Shown here in pieces: positions 33,278 through 42,362 of a DNA stretch of 49,159 bases. The notes beneath the pieces were generated by a model. That model was not told where the DNA came from. It saw nothing but the letters and a program-made list of their open reading frames with translations, and ran no database searches. This DNA is from Betaproteobacteria bacterium (GTDB lineage Bacteria; Pseudomonadota; Gammaproteobacteria; Burkholderiales; SG8-41), in contig OMIN01000022.1 in the NCBI GenBank assembly GCA_900299145.1, forward strand, positions 1-49,159, read 5' to 3'. A program made the position numbers and the translations under genes. Each line of letters starts with the position of its first letter. Positions within the stretch are counted from its first letter, which is position 1.

Positions 33278-35927
33278 AACGCCGCGAGACTCACCATCAC
33301 GGCCGGCTCAACGTGAGCCGCCGCGAGTTTATTAAAACCGGCTTCAGCGCTCTATCCACGCTCGCCGTGGGCGAAACCATCTGGTTGACGCCCACCGATG
33401 CCGAAGCGCAACTCTTCAGCAGCAAGAAAAACCCCTCATCGGCCAGCGCAAAGCCAAACGCCGCGCCAACGGCAAGGGGCGCCTCAAGAACGATTACACC
33501 AAGGCCAAAGTCGTCAAGGGCGTGTGTCTGAATTGTTCCACCGTGTGCGGCATTCAGGGCTACGTCATCGACGGCAAGCTGGTGAAAGTCGGCGGCAACC
33601 CGGAAGACCCCAACAACGGCAAGTCACTCTGCGCCAAGGGCCAAAGCGGTCCAACGATCAACGACTACCCGGAACGGCTGCTGTTTCCATTAAAGCGCGC
33701 CGGCAAGCGAGGTGAAGGCAAATGGACGCGCATCACCTGGGACGAAGCGCACGCCGAGATCGCCCAACGCATCCGCAAGGCGATGGACGACGGCCGCCCG
33801 GAGGAAGTCGCCATCCAGATCGGCCGCTCGCGGCTGGCCGAGGAAATGGGGCGGTTTCTCAATGCCATCGGCTCGCCGTCGCTGTTCAATCACCGCGCGC
33901 TGTGTTCATCCAACAAGCGCGCCTCGAACTATGTGAGTCTCGGCGAAACTGACTGGGAATCCGGCGATTTCGCGCGCAGCAAATACATCATCGACTTCGG
34001 CGCGAACGTCTATGAAGCACATCAGGGCGCCATTCACGCCTGCAAGCGCATTATCCAGGGGCGTTACGACAACGGCGCAAAGTTTGTCTACTTCGACGTG
34101 CGGCTGTCAAATACAGCGGGGCGCGCCGACGAGTGGTTCTGCCCCAACCCCGGCTCTGACGGCGCGATCGCGCTTGCCATGGGCAACGCCATCATCGCGG
34201 CGGGCAAACACGACGCGAAGTGGCTCGACACCTGGAGCAACGTCAATGCCGCCGAACTGAAGGAATGGATTGCGCGCTATACGCCGGAGTGGGCCGAGCA
34301 GGTCTCCGGCATCAAGGCCGCCGACATCCGGCGCGTGGCGCTGGAGTTTGCCGCCGCCGCGCCCGCCGCCGTGGCCTTTACGAATCGCGGATCGGGCGCG
34401 CACTACAACGGCTTTAATAACGACCGCGCCGTCATTCTGCTCAACGCCATCGTCGGCAGCATCGGCAAGCCCGGCGGCTATTGCTACACGTTCGAACCGA
34501 CGCGCGTGCCACCCATGGTGTTCCCGCAACCGTCGCCACAGCCGCCAGCACCCAAGGCCACCAGTGCCATTGAAAACCCGCCGGAATGGCCGCTCGCCAA
34601 CAAATGGCAGCGGATGAAAGTCGGGCAAATCGTCTACCAGTTCATCAAGGAACAGCGCCACAAGATTCAGGTATTGATATCGTACACGGTGGCCTCACCG
34701 CAGACCTGGCCGGAAGGCCGGTCGCTGACGGTGGATGTGCTGTCAGATGAGAAATTGATTCCGTTTCACGCGTGTTCCGACATCGTGTATTCGGAACAGG
34801 CGCACTGGGCGGACATGATTCTGCCCGACGCGAGCTACACCGAACGCTGGGGCTTCGATACCCGCAACAACATGGAGCTGCGCGATTACGTCACGCTGCG
34901 CCAGCCCATTGTTCAGCCGCCAGGCGAGTGCAAGAGTTTTATAGACACGTTGATCGACGTCGCCAAGCGCATCGGGCCGGATACGGCGAAGTACTTCCAG
35001 TTCAAGGATCACGAGGACTGGATCAGGCAGCGTTGCAGCGCACTCACCAAACGCGTGAAAGAAGACGGTTTCGAATACATGAAGGCGCACGGTGTGTGGC
35101 AGGACATGTCGAAGCCCAAGTACTACGATCTTTACAACTGGGATCTAAAGCCGGAAGAAGTCAGCGGCACGCGTGTCGATGACACCACTCAAATCATTTA
35201 TCGCAAGGCCGCCACCGGCGGCGAAAGCCCCGTTGGCATCATGATCGAAGGCAAGCCCAAACGAGGTTTCATCACGCCCTCACGCAAATTCTCGGTGTAT
35301 CACCCGGACATCGAAGCCGCCGCAAAACAAACCGGTTTCACCGAAGATTTCCAGAGCGGCATGCCGGATTACTTCCCGGTGCCGAGCATCGCCAACATGA
35401 AAGGCGACCAGCTGCATCTGATCACTTTCAAGTGGAACGTGCACACGCAGGGCCGCACGCAGTCGCAAAAGTATCTGAGCGAAATCGTGCATCACAACCC
35501 GATGTGGATCAACACCGAAACCGCTGCGCGCCATGGCATCCGCAGCGGTGATCTGGTGGAAATCACCACTTACCGGCCGTACGGGCATATGATGAAAAAC
35601 GGCGGTCAGGTGCTGGGCCGTGCGGTGATCCCCGCACATGTCACCGAGGGTATCCATCCGCGCGTGCTGGCCGTTTCCAACACTTTGGGCAACCCGTGGC
35701 ACGGACGCGCCGCCAACGCGCGTAACGGCCCTAAACAATCGTTGAACGCGTGGGACGACAGCATCATCGCCGAAGACCAGGACTTGATGGAAGACATCTG
35801 GTGGGATGAACGCAACGGCGGCACCGGTGCGGGTTACAACGTCAACGGCATTTTGCCGATACAACCCGCGCCGCTGGTCGGTATGCAGGGCTGGTACGAC
35901 ACGGTGTGCTCGATACGCAAGGTGTAG
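33274..35927 (+). CDS. Tat-exported molybdopterin oxidoreductase catalytic subunit (frameshifted)
   Basis: DMSO-reductase-family enzyme. Translation starts at the ATG at 33274, overlapping the ferredoxin stop (ATGA) with GAGGAA upstream. It gives a Tat signal (SRREFIKTGFSAL) in one frame. The catalytic body (CLNCSTVCGIQG cluster motif, CAKGQSG, possible Mo ligand Cys in NHRALCSSNK, and a C-terminal dinucleotide-binding domain with IVHHNPMWINTETAARHG) is in the -1 frame. The frames meet near AAGAAAAACCCC (33424-33435). One extra A or C there restores a single protein of about 884 residues. Without it the Tat frame stops near 33531. Substrate is unassigned; relatives reduce or oxidise sulfur, arsenic or organic oxides. 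Confidence 0.85.
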
Positions 35928-35951
35928 GTGCACCGGCTCAATGTGCGCGCG

Positions 35952-36008
35952 ATGGCCCGATGCCCGGCAACCTCGTGCGCACGTTGCGGCCGGCATTGCC
36001 CGGGCCAT
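35952..36008. other. Long imperfect stem-loop between the molybdoenzyme gene and egtB
   Basis: ATGGCCCG (35952-35959) pairs with CGGGCCAT (36001-36008). Inside, GCCGGC/CCGGCAAC-type segments pair imperfectly. No T-tract follows, so it is not a classical terminator. It may be an mRNA 3'-end stabiliser. Confidence 0.4.
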
Positions 36009-36053
36009 AGCGCCCCTGAAGTCCAGCACGCAACCCTCGCAGCCTGAAAGCGC

Positions 36054-37346
36054 ATGAACGCACCCCTGCCCGCATCATTGCTGACGCACTACCTCGCCAC
36101 GCGCGCGGCGAGCGCGGCCATTGTCGATGGTTTGTCCGCCGAAGATTGCGCGTTGCAATCCATGCCGGACGCCAGCCCTCTGAAGTGGCATCTCGCTCAC
36201 ACCAGCTGGTTTTTCGAGACCTTCGTGCTGGAGCGCGCACTGCCGGATTATCGCCATTTCGACCCGCTGTTTCGCGTGCTGTTCAACTCGTATTACGTGG
36301 CCGTGGGCGAACGCCATCCGCGGCCGGAGCGCGGGCTTTTGTCACGTCAGCCACTCGCGCAAGTGCTGCGCTATCGCGCGCACGTGGACGAGCGCATGCA
36401 GGCCCTGCTAACCGGCTCGACTGTGCCGGATGCTTGCCGAGAACTGGTCACGCTCGGCATTCACCACGAGCAACAGCATCAGGAGTTGATGCTCACGGAC
36501 TTCAAACACCTGTTATCGCGCAACCCGGCGTTTCCGGCGTTTCGCCCGGCGCACGTTGCCACTAGCACACCCGCACAGCCGTTAGGCTGGCGCCCGTATA
36601 GCGGCGGGCAACACGCCATGGGCAACGCTGGCGCAGGCTTTGCGTTTGACAATGAAGGGCCGCGTCACCGGGTGTTTCTCGAGCCGTACGAACTGGCGAA
36701 CCGGCTGGTCACCAACGGTGAGTGGCTCGCGTTTATCGAAGACGGCGGCTACCGGCGTCAGGAACTGTGGCTGTCCGAAGGCTGGGATATTGCGCGACGA
36801 GAGGGCTGGCAGGCGCCACTGTACTGGTTGCCACCCGGCAGTTCACGCAATGGCGGCTGGCAGCATTTCACGTTGCAAGGGCTGACGCCGCTGGCCGATG
36901 CAGCACTGGCCGCACCGGTTTGCCACGTCAGCTTTTATGAAGCGGACGCCTACGCGCGCTGGGCCGATGCGCGCCTGCCCACCGAGGCTGAGTGGGAAGC
37001 CGCGGCCTCAGCGTGCGCCATCGAAGGCAACTTCGCTGAAGCAGGCGCGCTACGCCCATTGCCCGCGCAGCCGGCGCAAGACGGCCGACCCGCGCAATTC
37101 TTTGGCGACGTGTGGGAATGGACTTCGAGTTCGTATGCGCCCTATCCCGGCTTTCGCGCGGCGCCAGGCGCCGTGGGCGAATACAACGGCAAGTTCATGG
37201 TGAACCAGTACGTGCTGCGCGGCGGCTCGTTCGCCACGCCACGCTCGCACATTCGGGCAAGCTATCGCAATTTCTTTCCGGCGCCGGCGCGCTGGCAGTT
37301 CATCGGCGTGAGGCTGGCACGTTCGCTGGAGCTGACGGCAGCATGA
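36054..37346 (+). CDS. egtB: Ergothioneine biosynthesis protein EgtB
   Basis: 430-residue non-haem iron sulfoxide synthase joining trimethylhistidine (hercynine) with cysteine or gamma-glutamylcysteine using oxygen. The N-terminal DinB-like domain carries the iron histidines in WHLAHTSWFFETF and HHEQQHQEL. The C-terminal formylglycine-enzyme-like domain includes RLPTEAEWEAAA, FGDVWEWTSSSY and RGGSFATP. It lies 126 bases after the molybdoenzyme gene. No egtD methyltransferase is adjacent. The ribosome site is weak (GAAAG). Confidence 0.93.
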   Translation: MNAPLPASLLTHYLATRAASAAIVDGLSAEDCALQSMPDASPLKWHLAHTSWFFETFVLERALPDYRHFDPLFRVLFNSYYVAVGERHPRPERGLLSRQPLAQVLRYRAHVDERMQALLTGSTVPDACRELVTLGIHHEQQHQELMLTDFKHLLSRNPAFPAFRPAHVATSTPAQPLGWRPYSGGQHAMGNAGAGFAFDNEGPRHRVFLEPYELANRLVTNGEWLAFIEDGGYRRQELWLSEGWDIARREGWQAPLYWLPPGSSRNGGWQHFTLQGLTPLADAALAAPVCHVSFYEADAYARWADARLPTEAEWEAAASACAIEGNFAEAGALRPLPAQPAQDGRPAQFFGDVWEWTSSSYAPYPGFRAAPGAVGEYNGKFMVNQYVLRGGSFATPRSHIRASYRNFFPAPARWQFIGVRLARSLELTAA

Positions 37347-37373
37347 GTCGCACAGGTATCACGGCCAAGAAAT

Positions 37374-37396
37374 ATTAAATAAAATCAAATAGTTAC
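37374..37396 (-). repeat. Dispersed AT-rich element, copy h
   Basis: Minus-strand variant core AACTATTTG (37386-37394), then ATTTTATTTAAT. It overlaps the stop codon of the sensor-kinase gene, between convergent genes. In reverse, AATCAAATAGTTA fits the IHF consensus exactly. Confidence 0.65.
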
Positions 37397-39531
37397 TTAA
37401 CAACACTGGTTGAACCGCCCGGCGCCAGCCAGCGCCCCAGCAGCGCGTCGAAAGCCGGCGCGGTAACCGGTTTGGAAATGTAGTCGTTCATCCCCGCCTC
37501 GAGGCACTGCTCGCGGTAGCCGCTGAACGCGTGCGCGGTGAACGCGGCCACCGGCGTGGCCGGCCAGCCGCGCGCGCGCTCGATGTCGCGAATGCGTCGC
37601 GTCGATTCAAAACCATCCATTTCCGGCATCTGGCAATCCATCAGCACCAGGTCCAGCCCGCGCTCGCCACGATTTTCATATTCGCGCGCGCCGATGGCGC
37701 CGTTGCCCGCGTGTACCACGGTAATGCCGCGCGCGGCCAGCATCATCGACGCGATACGTGCGTTTAGCGCATCGTCTTCCACCAGCAGCACACGCTTGCC
37801 GGGATACTGCGGCAGCGCGGCGCGGCGCGCGACGGCGGCTTCCTCGGCTGACGCAGCCGGCAGCGGCAGCTCGATCCAAAAGCGCGAACCTGCGCCGGGC
37901 GTACTGTCGAGCCCGCATTCGCCCAACATCAGATTGACGAGGCCGCGAACCAACGTCAGCCCCAGCCCGGAACCGCCGTGGCGGCGCGTCAGCGAACCAT
38001 CCGCCTGCGTGAACGCCTCGAAAATACGCGCGTGCGCCTCGGCCGGAATGCCCACGCCGGTATCGATGACCTCAATCCGCACTTTGCCCGGCGCGGCGGC
38101 GGCGGCCCGCACTTCGATGCGGCCTTGTGCTGTGAATTTCACCGCGTTGTCCATCAGATTGGCCAATATCTGGCGCAGCCGCGCTGGATCGCCCCTCACA
38201 TGACGCGGCAAGCCCGGCGCCAGGGTGACGGTAAGTTGCACCGATTTGGCAGCGGCCTCCGCCTCAAACAGCCTGGCGGTATCACGCACCGCCAGCTCCA
38301 GATCGAATACCCTGCGCTGGATCTCGAGCTGGCCCGATTCGACGCGCGAAAAATCCAGCACGTCGTCCAATACCGCCATCAACGACTGGCTCGCGCGCCG
38401 GATGTTTTCCAGGTATTCGCGCTGCCGCGGCGCCAGCGTGTCCTGCAGCAGAATTTCCGTCATGCCGAGTACGCCGTTCATCGGCGTGCGCACTTCGTGG
38501 CTCATGTTGGCCATGAACTGCGACTTGGCCAGACTCGAAGCCTCGGCCGCGCTGCGCGCCGCCTCCAGCGCGGCCTCCGCCTGTTTGCGCGCGGTAATGT
38601 CGCGCACGAATAACAGGAATACCTCGCGGTCTTCGACCTGCATGCCGGCCGCCGACACCTCCGCCGGGAATTCATGCCCATTCGTGTGCGTAAACTGCGT
38701 TTCGATCTGGTTCCAACTGCCGGCGGGCAATCGGCAACTGTCCCGATAATCTCGGAACGTACTGCCTCGCCCCTCTCGAAGGCGCGCTGGCACCAAGGGC
38801 AGCAGCGCCTTGCCACGCAGCGCAGCCGGCGCCTCGCCAAAAACCGCCTGCACCGCCGGATTGGCGTATTCGATACGTCCACCAGCATCGACAATCAGCA
38901 CCGCGTCCTGCGCGGTCTCCCACATCGTGCGGTAAAACGCCTCGCTCTTATTGGTACGCGCGCGCAACGCACTAACGTATCCGCCCATGAAACTGAACCA
39001 CGCCAGCGCGGCGGCCAGCATCAGCCACTGGAACATTTCCAGCCGCGCATCAAATTGTCCGGCGTGGTAACGCAGGTCCAGATAAATAATCAGGCCATAG
39101 GCCAGCAACGCCAGCGCCGCCAGCCGCCAAAGTTGCCTGGCCTGAAGCCGGAACACGCCGAACACGAAAATCAGCAACACCCACAATAGGCCGATGCCGC
39201 GCGCAGCGCCGGCGTGATAAACCATGAACATGAGCGCGCAGATGCCCGCCATGATCTGCCATTCCGTCAGGCTGGGGTCCGCGCAACGCAGATTCACGCC
39301 GGTGACAAACGCCAGGTAAAATGCCACGTTGATGGCCACCACGATCAACACGAACGTGACCAGCACATCCATGCCGCAAAACTCCATCCGCGCGGCCAGG
39401 CCCGCCGTAGCCACAGCCAGCAAATAGGCTGCTGCCGCAAGCCGCAAACGCTTCAGGCGCAACGACTGGCGCTCTTGTTCGGTATAGGCCGTGCGCGCCG
39501 GGATGGGCGCACCATCCAGCGGAGAGCTCAA
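37393..39531 (-). CDS. Hybrid sensor histidine kinase with PAS and receiver domains
   Basis: 712 residues. About six membrane helices lie in residues 28-200, then a PAS domain (TMWETAQDAVLIVDAGGRIE) near 205-320. The HisKA phospho-His motif is FMANMSHEVRTPMNGVLGM. The HATPase domain has NLMDNAVKFT, DTGVGIPAEAHARIF and GGSGLGLTLV. A C-terminal receiver has the phospho-Asp in LVLMDCQMPEMDGFE and Lys in ISKPV. No separate regulator or Hpt gene is adjacent, so its output partner is elsewhere. The TTG start at 39531 has GGGAG 8 bases upstream. It is BarA/ArcB-like in domain order. Confidence 0.92.
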   Translation of the reverse strand: MSSPLDGAPIPARTAYTEQERQSLRLKRLRLAAAAYLLAVATAGLAARMEFCGMDVLVTFVLIVVAINVAFYLAFVTGVNLRCADPSLTEWQIMAGICALMFMVYHAGAARGIGLLWVLLIFVFGVFRLQARQLWRLAALALLAYGLIIYLDLRYHAGQFDARLEMFQWLMLAAALAWFSFMGGYVSALRARTNKSEAFYRTMWETAQDAVLIVDAGGRIEYANPAVQAVFGEAPAALRGKALLPLVPARLREGRGSTFRDYRDSCRLPAGSWNQIETQFTHTNGHEFPAEVSAAGMQVEDREVFLLFVRDITARKQAEAALEAARSAAEASSLAKSQFMANMSHEVRTPMNGVLGMTEILLQDTLAPRQREYLENIRRASQSLMAVLDDVLDFSRVESGQLEIQRRVFDLELAVRDTARLFEAEAAAKSVQLTVTLAPGLPRHVRGDPARLRQILANLMDNAVKFTAQGRIEVRAAAAAPGKVRIEVIDTGVGIPAEAHARIFEAFTQADGSLTRRHGGSGLGLTLVRGLVNLMLGECGLDSTPGAGSRFWIELPLPAASAEEAAVARRAALPQYPGKRVLLVEDDALNARIASMMLAARGITVVHAGNGAIGAREYENRGERGLDLVLMDCQMPEMDGFESTRRIRDIERARGWPATPVAAFTAHAFSGYREQCLEAGMNDYISKPVTAPAFDALLGRWLAPGGSTSVVK

Positions 39532-39640
39532 CGGCGGCTCTCCCGCATCAGCAATGAATCCAGATTCAACCGTGTCATGTCAACAGTATCGCATAACACA
39601 CTGGCCGGGGCAGGCCGCTGGCGACCGGACGCCCGCAATA

Positions 39641-40633
39641 CTAGTCGACGCGAATGGCCGCTGCCTTTACCACCGTTTGCCAACGCTGCAAATCCGCCTT
39701 GATCAAGGCGGCGAATTCTTCGCTGGTGGACGTTCGCGCCTCGCCGCCCTGACTGGCGAACCGCTCGCGCACGTCGGCAGCCGCGCCCCCGCGTGCGAGT
39801 TCACTGCTGAGTTTTGCGAGTACAATTTTTGGCGTGGCCGCTGGTGCGAACACGCCGTACCAGGTGCTGCTTTCGTAATCCGGCAAGCCCTGCTCGGCAA
39901 TCGGCCGCACCTCGGGCAGTACCGGTGACCGGGTACGGCTGGTAATGCCCAACGCTTTTAACTTGCCGCTTTTGACCTGCGGCATGGCAATGGAAATGCC
40001 CGCGATCACCAGTTCGATCTGGCCGCCAATCAAGTCGACCACCGCCGGCGCAACCCCTTTATACGGCACATGCAGAATGTCAACCTTCGCCTGCGCCTTG
40101 AAAAGCTCAGTCGCCAGATTGATCACACCACCCACACCCGACGAGCCATAGCGCAACTTGCCCGGATTCGCGCGTGCATGCGTAATAAGTTCCTGCACAT
40201 TGTTCGCCGGCACCGATGGATGCACCACCATCACACCCGGCCCCTCAAACACCAGCCCGATGGGTGCAAAATCACGCTGCACGTCGTACGGCGGCTTGCG
40301 GCTCACCGCGGCATTCATGGTCAGCGCAGTGGACGCCAGCAGCAGCGTGTAACCATCCGGCGTGGATTTGGCGACCAGCTCTGTGCCCACCACCGAACCG
40401 CCGCCTTCGCGATTGAACACCACCACGTTCTGGCCCAGCCGCTGGCCCAGTTTTTCGGCAGTGACACGGCCGATGAAATCCGCGACGCCAGCAGGTGAAT
40501 ACGGCACGACGAGGCGGATGGGTTTAGTGGGATAAGATTGGGCGCCAACGCTTAGCGACAAGCAAAGCGCAGTCGCAATGAACGCCAAAACTAGAAAGCC
40601 ACAGTTATCGCTCCCGCGCAGGCGGGAACCCAT
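39641..40633 (-). CDS. Bug-family (TctC-like) solute-binding protein 4
   Basis: 330 residues from the ATG at 40633, which gives a basic N-terminus and a signal peptide ending SVGAQ. Then come SYPTKPIRLVVPYSPAGVAD, VFNREGGGSVVG and HVPYKGVAPAVVDL. The chosen ATG falls in the outer arm of a REP-like repeat, so the true start may be a TTG at 40588. It is the last gene of the second acyl-CoA operon, about 95 bases after the OB-fold gene. Confidence 0.87.
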   Translation of the reverse strand: MGSRLRGSDNCGFLVLAFIATALCLSLSVGAQSYPTKPIRLVVPYSPAGVADFIGRVTAEKLGQRLGQNVVVFNREGGGSVVGTELVAKSTPDGYTLLLASTALTMNAAVSRKPPYDVQRDFAPIGLVFEGPGVMVVHPSVPANNVQELITHARANPGKLRYGSSGVGGVINLATELFKAQAKVDILHVPYKGVAPAVVDLIGGQIELVIAGISIAMPQVKSGKLKALGITSRTRSPVLPEVRPIAEQGLPDYESSTWYGVFAPAATPKIVLAKLSSELARGGAAADVRERFASQGGEARTSTSEEFAALIKADLQRWQTVVKAAAIRVD

Positions 40634-40636
40634 AAC
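40604..40636. repeat. REP-like palindrome at the Bug gene 5' end
   Basis: TCCCGC-GCAG-GCGGGA (40612-40627) is bracketed by GTTAT (40604-40608) and ATAAC (40632-40636). This is the common GC-rich extragenic palindrome type of proteobacteria. It covers the annotated start codon of Bug gene 4. Confidence 0.75.
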
Positions 40637-40728
40637 ACGACCCGCTGGGGCAGCAAGGCTGAACTCCCGGCTCGTCGGTGATAACACAAGCCGTCCGGCG
40701 CAATAGGGATTGCGTCCTACATCACCCA

Positions 40729-41151
40729 TCATGCACTCACCTCAGCCGTAAATACCGGCAACGTCGTTTCCTCATCATGCGGCCCCTGCTCCTCAAACGC
40801 TACCCGAACCGCCATGCCGATCCGCACGGCATCCGGCGCAACACCGGTCAGCCGCGTCATCAAATGCGGCCCTTCGGCTAACGCCACCACCGCCACCACG
40901 TACGGCACCAGCGCCTCGAATCCCTTGCTCGGCGCGCGATGCACCACGGTAAAACTGTAGACCTCGCCCTTGCCGCTCAACTGCTGCCACGCGAGATCGC
41001 GCGACCCGCAGTGCGGGCAGGTGCTGCGCGGATAAGAATGAAATTTTGCACAGGCTGCACAACGCGGCAGTTTCAATTCGCCCTGGTGCGCCGCCTGCCA
41101 GTACGGCGCGGTCAGTGGGTTGGGCGACGGCAAAGGCCGGGGAAAGTTCAT
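40729..41151 (-). CDS. DUF35 zinc-ribbon/OB-fold partner of a thiolase-like protein
   Basis: 140 residues from the ATG at 41151; the longer frame upstream is the thiolase-like gene read out of phase. An N-terminal rubredoxin-like zinc ribbon has CAAC and CPHC (residues near 32-35 and 46-49). An OB-fold follows, GKGEVYSFTVVHRAPSKGFE. Such proteins bind thiolase-superfamily partners as CoA-ester-binding subunits. In the steroid side-chain pathway the DUF35 part of ChsH2 with Ltp2 forms a retro-aldolase. It follows the thiolase-like gene by 50 bases. Confidence 0.9.
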   Translation of the reverse strand: MNFPRPLPSPNPLTAPYWQAAHQGELKLPRCAACAKFHSYPRSTCPHCGSRDLAWQQLSGKGEVYSFTVVHRAPSKGFEALVPYVVAVVALAEGPHLMTRLTGVAPDAVRIGMAVRVAFEEQGPHDEETTLPVFTAEVSA

Positions 41152-41175
41152 GGCGCGCCTATATCGTATATTGTT

Positions 41176-41206
41176 GTAAATATTTGTTTTTATTGACTTT
41201 TTTATA
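41176..41206 (+). repeat. Dispersed AT-rich element, copy i
   Basis: Variant core AAATATTTG at 41178-41186, then TTTTTATTGAC and TTTTTTATA, very like copies a and c over about 28 bases. It spans the gap next to the stop codon of the thiolase-like gene. Confidence 0.7.
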
Positions 41207-42362
41207 CGCTTAAAATCAGCGTGCAATGGATCGCGATAGTGCCGCCGTTGCCGTGCACCAGCGCCAACTTGGCGTCCTTTACCTGCCGCGCGCCCGCTTG
41301 CCCACGCACCTGCCGCACGCCTTCGAGCACGTGAAAAAGCCCGCCGGGCAATCCCGGATGTGCGCATGACAGCAAGCCGCCATGCGTCGTGACTGGCAGC
41401 TCGCCGCCGAGTGAAATTCGCCCGCCCTGCACGAACGCACCGCCCTCGCCCTTTTTGCAAAAACCCAAGTCTTCGAGTTCGATGATGACGGTAATGGTGA
41501 AGCAATCGTAGAGTTCGGCGACATCGATATCGGCGTGTTTCACGCCAGCCATCTCGAACGCCTTCTTGCCCGATTCCACCGCGCCGCTGAAAGGCAGCTT
41601 CAGTGCCTCGCCGACATAACTGTGACTCAAACCGTAACCCTGCCCCAGCACGCGCACCGGCTTTTGTTTGAGATCACGCGCACGATCCGCGCTGGTCACG
41701 ATCACCGCCGCCGCGCCATCCGACACCAGCGCGCAATCAAAGCGCTTTAGTGGCGAGGTAATCATCGGCGACGCCATGACATCCTGCACGGTGATGGGTT
41801 TGGTCATGTGCGCATTCGGGTTCAGCAGCGCGTGCTTGCGGATGGTCACCGCCACTTCCGCCATCTGTTCGGCGGTGGTGCCGTATTCATACATGTGCCG
41901 TTGCGCGATCAGCGCATAGTTCGACGCCACCAGCGGCCCATACGGCGCCTCAAACTGCGGATGCGCGGCGCCCGATTCCGCCATCGTCTGCACCGCCGAG
42001 GCGCGCGTCTTGTTGGTGAGCAGGTCCTGCCCCGCCACGCACAACACCGTGTTGCACTGGCCCGACGCCACCGCCATCGCCGCGTGATGAATCATCGCGC
42101 AACCCGAAGCGCCGGCCAGGTCCAGTGTCGACAAATACGCCGGCTGCACGCCGAGAAAACTCGACACCACGCCGCACGGCATGTTCCACGGCTCGACGCG
42201 AATTGGCGTGGTGATGAGGCCATCGATATCGGCAAGCGTGAGGCCCGCGTCGTCCAGTGCGGCGTGCGCGGCATCGCTTTGCAGTTGCAGCGCGCTGCGG
42301 TCGGGCACTTTGCCAAGGCGGCTTTCGCCGATGCCTACAATTCTGGTATCAGCGAGATTCAT
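41202..42362 (-). CDS. Thiolase-fold protein lacking catalytic cysteines (SCP2/Ltp2-like)
   Basis: 386 residues of the SCP-x/lipid-transfer thiolase branch. The nucleophile position is glycine: AGASGCAMIHHA around residue 84 replaces C-x-S-G. The C-terminal cysteine motif is LVHGNGGT (His370). The histidine motif remains (AHPGLPGG, His335). This matches non-thiolytic members such as Ltp2, which with a DUF35 partner cleaves beta-hydroxyacyl-CoA by retro-aldol reaction. A DUF35 gene lies directly downstream. Its ATG overlaps the acyl-CoA dehydrogenase stop (ATGA), so the two are co-translated. Database names will often say acetyl-CoA acetyltransferase. Confidence 0.88.
   Translation of the reverse strand: MNLADTRIVGIGESRLGKVPDRSALQLQSDAAHAALDDAGLTLADIDGLITTPIRVEPWNMPCGVVSSFLGVQPAYLSTLDLAGASGCAMIHHAAMAVASGQCNTVLCVAGQDLLTNKTRASAVQTMAESGAAHPQFEAPYGPLVASNYALIAQRHMYEYGTTAEQMAEVAVTIRKHALLNPNAHMTKPITVQDVMASPMITSPLKRFDCALVSDGAAAVIVTSADRARDLKQKPVRVLGQGYGLSHSYVGEALKLPFSGAVESGKKAFEMAGVKHADIDVAELYDCFTITVIIELEDLGFCKKGEGGAFVQGGRISLGGELPVTTHGGLLSCAHPGLPGGLFHVLEGVRQVRGQAGARQVKDAKLALVHGNGGTIAIHCTLILSV

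Noticed and set aside
33424-33436. Programmed -1 frameshift at G-AAA-AAC as the explanation for the molybdoenzyme
   Set aside because: The heptamer starts with G rather than A, and I see no obvious downstream stem; a base miscount in the A5/C4 runs is simpler. Left open in the findings.
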